Below, piece after piece: positions 16,619 through 23,128 of a stretch of DNA of 64,000 nucleotides (its first letter is position 1; every line of letters starts with the position of its first letter). Origin of the DNA: JBBQNR01 sp963774075 (GTDB taxonomy: Bacteria; Actinomycetota; Thermoleophilia; Solirubrobacterales; JBBDJG01); NCBI GenBank assembly GCA_963774075.1, contig CAVZDP010000003.1, forward strand, positions 372,001-436,000, written 5' to 3'. The translations under genes were made by a program, and so were the position numbers. The notes below the pieces were generated by a model. The model was given only the letters and a program-made list of their open reading frames with translations, did no database searches and had not been told where the DNA came from.

Positions 16619-17755
16619 CTAGCTGATCAGCGGTGCGTAGCGCAGGCGGTTCTCGGTCGGTCCCGGAGCGTAGCGTCCGCCGTCCCGCGGCAGGATCTGG
16701 GTCGGCGACTCGACCGGAGCGACCAGCAGCTCGTGATCGAGGGACTCGAACGCCTTCACCACCCGCGGGTCGAATTGGCTGCCGCTGAGTCGCACGATCT
16801 CCGCGACGGCCTGGTCGATGGGCCACGCTTTCTTGTAAGGACGGTCGTTGACGAGCGCATCGAAGACGTCGGCGACCGCCACTATGCGCCCGGAGATCGG
16901 GATCTCCTCCCCTTTGAGCCCGGCCGCGTAGCCGCTGCCGTCCCACCACTCGTGGTGGGTGCGGGAGATCTCCTCGCCGACGCGCAGAATCGGCGAGCGG
17001 CTGCGCGACAGGATGAAGGCGCCGATGTTGACGTGGGACCTCATCAGCTCGAACTCCTTCTCGGACAGCCTGCCGGGCTTGAGCAGGATCTGGTCCGACA
17101 CGCCGATCTTGCCGATGTCGTGCAGGGGCGCAGCGAGCCGGATCAGCTTCACCTTGTCGTCCGGCATCCCGAGGGCCTCGGCAATCATCGAGGCCGTGCG
17201 ACCGATCCGCTGGCTGTGCTCGCCGGTGTCGTCGTCACGGTACTCCGAGGCGGCGGCCAGGCGATCGAGGATCTCGAGCCTGGCGGCATTGAGCTCTCGG
17301 GTGCGTGCGTCGACCTCCTGCTCGAGCGTCAAGCTCTGCCCGCGCAGCTTGAGCTGGAGGAACCGCACCTCGAGCAGGTTCTTGATTCGGAGCAGCGCCT
17401 CTGTGGGGTCGATCGGCTTGGTGAGGAAGTCCTTGGCGCCGGTGGTCAGCGCGCGGTTGCGCGCTTCCGCGCTCATGTCGGCCGAGACGATGAGGATCGG
17501 GAACCACCTTCCCTCCATCCACGGCTTGAGCATCTCCATGACCTCGTAACCGTTCGGCACCGACATGTCGATGTCGAGCACTACGAGGTCTGGGGGCGTG
17601 CGAGCGCACATCCCCACGATCTGCGAGGAGTCCGTGGTCGTGCTCAGGTTCGTGTAGCCCGCCTCGGAGAGCGCGCTTTGGAGCAGCACGACCGTGTCGG
17701 CCTGATCGTCGAGGATCAGGATTCTCGCCTTCTCGAAGGTCGTCTCGTCGATCAT
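16619..17755 (-). CDS. Response regulator with HD-GYP-like domain (GYP motif altered to GYA)
   Basis: A 378-residue paralogue of the regulator at 10846. The receiver domain has the acidic pair DDQ, phospho-acceptor Asp61 (VVLDIDM) and FLTKPIDP. The HD domain retains HSQRIG, HDIGKIGVSD and VADVFDALVNDRPYK. The signature that normally reads GYP is GYA here (HHEWWDGSGYAAG), so activity or metal occupancy may differ. The protein ends with an extra tail of about 40 residues. No kinase is adjacent; it is divergent from the topoisomerase gene. Confidence 0.9.
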   Translation of the reverse strand: MIDETTFEKARILILDDQADTVVLLQSALSEAGYTNLSTTTDSSQIVGMCARTPPDLVVLDIDMSVPNGYEVMEMLKPWMEGRWFPILIVSADMSAEARNRALTTGAKDFLTKPIDPTEALLRIKNLLEVRFLQLKLRGQSLTLEQEVDARTRELNAARLEILDRLAAASEYRDDDTGEHSQRIGRTASMIAEALGMPDDKVKLIRLAAPLHDIGKIGVSDQILLKPGRLSEKEFELMRSHVNIGAFILSRSRSPILRVGEEISRTHHEWWDGSGYAAGLKGEEIPISGRIVAVADVFDALVNDRPYKKAWPIDQAVAEIVRLSGSQFDPRVVKAFESLDHELLVAPVESPTQILPRDGGRYAPGPTENRLRYAPLIS

Positions 17756-17796
17756 CTCGATAGCGGCGCGCAGCGCGTGAGCGGGCGCTGAGCGCC

Positions 17797-17802
17797 GTTA
17801 TA
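17797..17802 (-). promoter_or_regulatory. Possible -10 box for the HD-GYP gene
   Basis: TATAAC on the minus strand lies about 42 nt upstream of the start at 17755, in the 133-nt divergent gap before the topoisomerase gene. It stands out in GC-rich surroundings, and a small GGCGC-TGA-GCGCC hairpin lies just downstream. The -35 is not clear. Confidence 0.35.
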
Positions 17803-17888
17803 TGTGTCGACTGCTCGCGGCGACCACTTGAACTCGGGCGTAATCTCTCGGTCTCCCGGCCGTCGATGACGGTCGCTCTCCAGGATTG

Positions 17889-18971
17889 ATGCCGCTTGCC
17901 GCCGGGCAAAACCTGCTCGTGGCGCGCCTGAAACGAGTCGACTGCTCTGAGCCGGGCATCCGCCGGCGCAGGCGCGGAAAGGGGTTCGAGTACGTTCGCG
18001 AGGACGGCGATCGGGTGACGTCCGCCGGGGAGCTGGACCGGATCCGGGAGCTGGCGATCCCGCCCGCGTGGAAGGACGTCTGGATCTGCGCGGACGCGAA
18101 CGGCCACCTGCAGGCGACCGGCGTGGACGCGGCCGGGCGCAAGCAGTACCTCTACCACCTGCGCTGGCGTGAGCGGCGCGACCAGCAGAAGTTCGACGAC
18201 ATGACCGTTTTCGCGCGCTCGCTGCCCCGACTGCGCAGGGTCGTCGCCGCCGACATGCGCAAGCCGTCGATGAGTCGCGAGCAGGTGCTCGCCTGCGCGG
18301 CGCGCCTGCTCGACCTGGGCTTCTTCCGGATCGGGTCGGAGGACTACGCGGAGCAGAACGAGAGCTACGGTCTCGCGACCATGCTCAAGAGTCACGTCAC
18401 GGTGAACGGTGAGAGCGTCGCGTTCGACTATCCGGCGAAGAGCGGGCAGCGCCGGATGCAGTCGATCGTGGATCCGGACGTGCGAGAGGTCGTGACCGCG
18501 CTCAAGGGCCGGCGGGGCGGTGGCCCGGAGCTGCTCGCCTATCGCCACGGACGGCGCTGGCAGGACCTCGGCTCCCCGGAGATCAACGAGTACATCAAGG
18601 CCGCCACGCGCGGAGACTTCTCGGCCAAGGACTTCAGGACCTGGAACGCCACGGTGCTTGCCGCCGTGTCGCTCGCGCTGGACGGCGCCGACGCGATGAC
18701 CAAGACGGCGCGCAAGCGAGCGATCTCGAACGCGGTCAAGGCGGTCTCGTTCTTCCTCGGCAACACCCCGGCCGTCTGTCGCGCGTCCTACATCGACCCG
18801 CGCGTGTTCGACCGCTACCAGTCCGGGTGGACTATCGGCGGCGCGCTCGAGCGCATCGGCGATCCATCGAGCATCGTCGACCGCCGGTCTCGGCGGATCG
18901 TGGAGAAGGCCGTGCTCGACCTGATCCACGAGCAGGTGTCACCAGCGATCGACGTGATCGACGAAGGCTGA
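17889..18971 (+). CDS. DNA topoisomerase IB
   Basis: Poxvirus-like bacterial type IB topoisomerase, 360 residues. ATG at 17889 is preferred over the adjoining in-frame TTG at 17886 because an AGGA lies just upstream. The N-terminal domain carries IPPAWKDVWIC and GVDAAGRKQYLYH. The catalytic domain has RIGSEDYAEQNESYGLATM, DFRTWNAT and the nucleophile Tyr301 in ASYIDPRVF. These enzymes relax supercoils through a 3'-phosphotyrosine intermediate. It stands alone between signalling genes and is convergent with the GGDEF-HD-GYP gene. Confidence 0.93.
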   Translation: MPLAAGQNLLVARLKRVDCSEPGIRRRRRGKGFEYVREDGDRVTSAGELDRIRELAIPPAWKDVWICADANGHLQATGVDAAGRKQYLYHLRWRERRDQQKFDDMTVFARSLPRLRRVVAADMRKPSMSREQVLACAARLLDLGFFRIGSEDYAEQNESYGLATMLKSHVTVNGESVAFDYPAKSGQRRMQSIVDPDVREVVTALKGRRGGGPELLAYRHGRRWQDLGSPEINEYIKAATRGDFSAKDFRTWNATVLAAVSLALDGADAMTKTARKRAISNAVKAVSFFLGNTPAVCRASYIDPRVFDRYQSGWTIGGALERIGDPSSIVDRRSRRIVEKAVLDLIHEQVSPAIDVIDEG

Positions 18972-19003
18972 TCGCCGTGCGAGTGATAGCCGCGAGCGCG
19001 CAG

Positions 19004-21064
19004 CTAGATGACCGAAGGAGGCCTTCCGAGCTGCGCCCTGCGCTTCGGCTTCGGCGGGGCGCCTGGCCTCTTTCGCCCGGGCGGATTTGCTTCGCGCACG
19101 ACGTCGCAGAGCGCCTCGACCACGCGCGGGGCGAATTCGGCGCCCGCGCCCTTTCGCAGTTCCTCCATGCCCTCCTCCGGAGAGAGCGTCGTACCGTAGG
19201 GGCGGGCGGAAGTCATGGCGTGGTAGGCGTCGCAGGCAGCCACGATCCGGGCGCCGACGGGGATCGCGTCGCCGGTCAGTCCGTCCGGGTAGCCCTTGCC
19301 GTCCCAGCGCTCGTGGCTCGCGCGGACCACCTTGGCGACGGGCACGAGCGCGGGAGCGGCGCTCAGGATGCGCTCGCCGATCACGGTGTGCTTGTGCACG
19401 AACTCCCACTCGCTTTCGTCAAGGGGGCCAGGCTTGTGGAGGATCGCGTCGGGAATGGCCATCTTGCCGATGTCGTGTAGCTCCGCCGCGCGCACGGTCT
19501 CGTCGAGCTCCTCCGGCAGGAGCCTCAGCCGCTGTCCGACCCGGCGCGACAGCTCCCCGACCGCGGACATGTGGTCGCTCAGTTCGGGATCGCGCTCGCG
19601 CAGCGCCTGCAGCAGGATGTCGCGCGTCTGGCGGCCGGTCGATGGCCGGCGCTTCTCCTTCTGCGCATACATGCGCTGGTCGGCGATCTTGAGTGCGAGC
19701 GCGGGCTCGCGTGCCTCCTGGGGAATCATCACGGCGCCGTAGGAGGCGCGCACGTTGAACCCTTCGCCTCGCTCGGAGAGCGCCGCGGCGGCGATCGAGG
19801 CAAGGGTCCGCGCACTCTCCATGCCGACCTTGAGCAGTACGCAGAACTCGTCGCCTCCCATCCGGTAGACACCGCCGTAGGGCCCAACCGCCTTCTGCAG
19901 GTTGGCGCCAAGCCGCGAAAGCAGCGCATCGCCCGCCGGGTGACCGAACGTGTCGTTGTACTGCTTGAAGCCGTCGAGGTCGAAGAGGATGAGGATTCGC
20001 GCGGCGCTTGGGTGAGCTCCCTTGACCTGCGCGCGCAGGTCCGTCATCAGCCTTCGGCGATTGCCGAGACCGGTGAGGGCGTCGGTCTGAGCCTCGTGCT
20101 CGCTTCGCTTCAGTATGCGCACGTTCTCGCGGAAGCCGAACGCCGGCCTCACCGTCACGCCGAGCAGCGCCACCAGCGCGAAGCCGAAGCTGAGCAGGCC
20201 GACTGGGTGGAGCTCGTTGTAGACGAGGGTCAGGGCCGCGACCCCGGCGAACGCCATGGGCATCACCAGCGGGCGCCACTGCTTCTCCCGCAGCCGGTGG
20301 CTGGGATCGTGGGGCTCGAAAGCGCCGTAGCAGACGATCACGGCCGCGGCCGGCCACACCGACATGATCGCGCCGTCCGCGGATTGGAAGCCCACCGGTG
20401 CGTGGTGAGCGTACCCGACGTCTCCGAGCGCGGCCGCCACGACGCCCGCCCCGACCAGCAGCCAGGAGCGCTCCGGCCGCCAGCCGGTGAGCGCGAAGGC
20501 GGCCACGACCGCCGCAACGACGATCAGGTCGCCGGCGGCATATGCGACCTGCGTCAGCCTGGCGTCGAAAGCCGGCGCCGCAAGCTCAGGGGAGGCGTTG
20601 AAGCCGAGCGCGGCTCCGATCCCGGCCGCGCAGAGGGCGCCGATGCCGGCGTCGAGCGCGAGGCTCCCGCGGAGCTTCCCGACTCGCTCACGGGTGTAGA
20701 GCGCCATCGCGACGCAGACGGCCGGATAGAACAGGAGCGCCAGCGCGTCGCCGTAGCCGGGGAAAGGAGCCCTGCCGCTGGAGGTGTCGAGCGCCGAGCC
20801 GAGCCCCCACGCCATGAACGCGACGCCGAGGGCGAGCCAAGACGGTCGGTCCGATTTTCCGTCGGCGTGACTGGCCCGGTAGAGGCAGGCCGCCGCGGCA
20901 GCCAGCACCAGTCCGCTGTAGAGGAGCTCGCCGAGGATCAGGTCGAGCTGACCCTGGCCGATTCCGGCCACCGAGTGTGCGGCATGGAGAGCCAGCGCCG
21001 CCGTGGCCAGCGCAAGCAGGCCGGAGCGTGAACCAAGACCGTTGATGACGTCGCCCATGCGCAA
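19004..21064 (-). CDS. Membrane GGDEF-HD-GYP cyclic-di-GMP protein
   Basis: 686 residues. About nine hydrophobic segments fill residues 15-310 and act as a membrane sensor. A GGDEF domain follows (about 325-475) with DALTGLGNRRRL, FDLDGFKQYND and the intact GGDEF at 403-407; no RxxD inhibitory site is visible before it. The C-terminal HD-GYP domain has HDIGKMAIPD, ASHERWDGKGYPDG and ACDAYHAMTSARPYG. Both synthase and hydrolase motifs look intact. The TTG start at 21064 is favoured because GGAGGG lies 5 nt before it; ATG at 21058 is the alternative. Confidence 0.92.
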   Translation of the reverse strand: MRMGDVINGLGSRSGLLALATAALALHAAHSVAGIGQGQLDLILGELLYSGLVLAAAAACLYRASHADGKSDRPSWLALGVAFMAWGLGSALDTSSGRAPFPGYGDALALLFYPAVCVAMALYTRERVGKLRGSLALDAGIGALCAAGIGAALGFNASPELAAPAFDARLTQVAYAAGDLIVVAAVVAAFALTGWRPERSWLLVGAGVVAAALGDVGYAHHAPVGFQSADGAIMSVWPAAAVIVCYGAFEPHDPSHRLREKQWRPLVMPMAFAGVAALTLVYNELHPVGLLSFGFALVALLGVTVRPAFGFRENVRILKRSEHEAQTDALTGLGNRRRLMTDLRAQVKGAHPSAARILILFDLDGFKQYNDTFGHPAGDALLSRLGANLQKAVGPYGGVYRMGGDEFCVLLKVGMESARTLASIAAAALSERGEGFNVRASYGAVMIPQEAREPALALKIADQRMYAQKEKRRPSTGRQTRDILLQALRERDPELSDHMSAVGELSRRVGQRLRLLPEELDETVRAAELHDIGKMAIPDAILHKPGPLDESEWEFVHKHTVIGERILSAAPALVPVAKVVRASHERWDGKGYPDGLTGDAIPVGARIVAACDAYHAMTSARPYGTTLSPEEGMEELRKGAGAEFAPRVVEALCDVVREANPPGRKRPGAPPKPKRRAQLGRPPSVI

Positions 21065-21159
21065 TAAGACCCTCCAGGGACATATCGGGCGACCGGCCCC
21101 GCCACTTGAGAATTCCCGCTCGCGTTACCGGGCGCGGGTCCCGTGATACCGAGGCCTCA

Positions 21160-21183
21160 GTTCCTCAGGCGCGCCTGAGGAAC
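21160..21183. terminator. 24-bp perfect palindrome over the HEAT-gene stop codon
   Basis: GTTCCTCAGG-CGCG-CCTGAGGAAC is a perfect inverted repeat with a 10-bp stem. It contains the TGA of the minus-strand HEAT gene. It probably acts as a terminator for that gene; a protein-binding palindrome is possible. No T-tract follows on either strand. Confidence 0.5.
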
Positions 21184-22526
21184 CTCCGGCGGCGCTGCGT
21201 GCACTCGCGCAGAGCCTCGAGTAGCGGCCCGCACGCCGGCGAGTCCGCGAGCTGCTCGAGCGCATGCTCGGCGGCGTGGCGCACCTGAGCGCTGCGCGAG
21301 CGCAGGGCTCGAGCCAGCGGCCACGCAGCCTCGGGGTTGCCGAGATCGCCGAGCGCCTCCACCGCCGCGACGCGAACGGCTTCGCTGCGATCGCCGAGCG
21401 CGGCTACGAGGGCGTCCGCCGCCTCCCAATCGCCCATCCGACCGAGCGCGGAGGCGGACTCTGCTCGCACGGCGGCGTCGCCGTCCCGGAGCGCGGCCAC
21501 GAGAGCGTCGGCACCGTCCTCCGAGCGAAGCTCCCCCAGCGCCTTGGCCGCGGCCGATCGCACGCTGGCCTTGCGGTCGCCGAGCGCCTGCACCAGAGGG
21601 AGGGCCGCCCTCTCTGCTCCGCTGCGCCCGAGCGCGCGCGCCGACCAGAATCTCACGCCGGCCGCCTTGTCGGCGAGCCCCGCGATCAGTGCATCGAGGC
21701 CGTGCCACCCCGCAGCCGAGATGCCTCCGTTTCCGCGCTCGACGGCGGGCAGCAAGCCGGACAGCCCGCGCGCGGCGGCGCTGCGGACCTTGGCGTCCGG
21801 GTCCTCGAGCGCCGCGATCAGCGGTGGCGCCGCCTCCGGCGCCTCGGTGTGGCTGAGGCCGAGGGCGGCCAGCGAACGGACCTCCGAGTCGCTGTTGCGA
21901 AGGGCGCTCGCAAGCGGCTCGACAGCGGAGCTGCCCCACCAGCCGACGAGCGCGCCCTTGGCGAACAGCCGCACCTCCGGCTCGCCGTGGCGCAAAGCAG
22001 CGACGAGGGCCGGGATCGAATCCGCGTCCATCACCTTTCTCAGTGCCTCCCGGGCGGCGCCGCCGATGGCGCTCGAGTTGAGGGAGGCGAAGAGCGGCTC
22101 GAACGCGCGCGGATCTCCGATCTCGCCGAGCGCCTCGGCAGCGGCCCAGCGCACCTCGTCGTCCTCCTGCTCGTCGTGCATGGTGGCCGCTAGAGCGTTC
22201 GTCGCGCGTGCGTCTCGCAGCTGCGCGAGGGCTCTCACCGCCGCCACCCGTACGTCCCTCGAGGGATCATCGAGCAGCGGCAGCAGCGGGTCGGTTGCGC
22301 GCCGGTCGCCCAACAGCCGCAGCGCGTAACAGGCGGCCGCACGTACGGCCGGCTTCGAGTCGCCGAGAGCGCCGATCAAGGGCGCCACCCCGCGTGGGTC
22401 GCCGAGCTCGCCAAGCGCGAAGGCGGCCCTGCGGCGCGTCGACTGGCGCTTGTGCCAGAGGGCCACGATCAGGCCGTAGACGTCGCGCCTCTCCTTGAGC
22501 ATGTCGATACGGCGTGCGGCGAGCAT
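21165..22526 (-). CDS. HEAT-repeat protein
   Basis: 453 residues built almost entirely of HEAT-like (PBS-lyase type) helical repeats of about 31 residues, roughly a dozen copies. Typical units read VRAAACYALRLLGD, VRWAAAEALGEIGDPRA and VRVAAVEALGDLGNPEA. Such proteins are scaffolds for protein contacts; some are bilin lyases, but no lyase-specific feature is seen and no pigment genes are near. No signal peptide is evident, so it is probably cytosolic. It ends in a very basic tail (RRRRFLRRA). It is divergent from the small secreted protein at 22628. Confidence 0.85.
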   Translation of the reverse strand: MLAARRIDMLKERRDVYGLIVALWHKRQSTRRRAAFALGELGDPRGVAPLIGALGDSKPAVRAAACYALRLLGDRRATDPLLPLLDDPSRDVRVAAVRALAQLRDARATNALAATMHDEQEDDEVRWAAAEALGEIGDPRAFEPLFASLNSSAIGGAAREALRKVMDADSIPALVAALRHGEPEVRLFAKGALVGWWGSSAVEPLASALRNSDSEVRSLAALGLSHTEAPEAAPPLIAALEDPDAKVRSAAARGLSGLLPAVERGNGGISAAGWHGLDALIAGLADKAAGVRFWSARALGRSGAERAALPLVQALGDRKASVRSAAAKALGELRSEDGADALVAALRDGDAAVRAESASALGRMGDWEAADALVAALGDRSEAVRVAAVEALGDLGNPEAAWPLARALRSRSAQVRHAAEHALEQLADSPACGPLLEALRECTQRRRRFLRRA

Positions 22527-22627
22527 GGCGGCGGCAACCTCGTGCCGCAGCGCGATGATAGGTGCACGACCGGCCGCCGCCGGGTGCGCGAGCGGCTCGA
22601 GTGAGGCTCATAAACTCCCGCGCTCCG

Positions 22628-23050
22628 ATGCGCAGCCCGCCACGCCCTTCGAGCATGCCGGCGCTGGCCGCCGCGGTCGTGCTCGCCGTCGGGCCGGGCT
22701 GCGGAGGGGGCGACTCGGCCTCACCGAGCGAGCGCAGGCTCTCGCCGGGCGAGCGCGCGGCCGTCACGCGGTCAATCGACTCGATCCACGCGTACTGCCG
22801 ACAGGTGCAGAGGTACGTGGGCCGCCAGGGGCCGCCGCCCGCAGCGCAGGCGGGCGAGCGGGCACAACGGGCGGTCGCCGAGATAATCGCGGTGGCGCGC
22901 ACGGCGCCCGACGCCGAGTACGCCCTGAGTCAGCCGATGCGCACGCTGGTCGGCGACACGGCCGAGAACCTCGAGGCGACCAACTGCTCGTCGCAGCTGG
23001 TCCGGCTCCTGCAGCGGGGGCTCGCCGAGTTGCCCGCGGCGGGTAGCTGA
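22628..23050 (+). CDS. Small secreted or lipoprotein-like protein, function unknown
   Basis: 140 residues from the ATG at 22628; a longer frame from 22562 exists but adds no signal-peptide logic. The N-terminus has a short basic part, a hydrophobic run (PALAAAVVLAV) and then GPGCGGGDS, which resembles a lipobox but with Pro at -2, so lipidation is uncertain. The rest is helical and polar, with single cysteines in HAYCRQV and ATNCSSQ that could pair. I do not recognise a family. It precedes the secreted metallophosphoesterase by 78 nt. Confidence 0.65.
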   Translation: MRSPPRPSSMPALAAAVVLAVGPGCGGGDSASPSERRLSPGERAAVTRSIDSIHAYCRQVQRYVGRQGPPPAAQAGERAQRAVAEIIAVARTAPDAEYALSQPMRTLVGDTAENLEATNCSSQLVRLLQRGLAELPAAGS

Positions 23051-23085
23051 CGAGCGCGCGAGCTCACGAGCGTGTGAATTGGCGC

Positions 23086-23091
23086 TATCCT
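23086..23091 (+). promoter_or_regulatory. Possible -10 box upstream of the metallophosphoesterase gene
   Basis: TATCCT, followed by TGC, lies 38 nt before the start. Similar TAnnCT boxes with nearby GG and YGC bases precede the other two genes that encode the shared C-terminal domain (29008-29013, 45006-45011). No -35 is convincing. Confidence 0.28.
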
Positions 23092-23128
23092 TGCGGCTCA
23101 CACGACCACGGGGGAGGTCGCAGCACGT

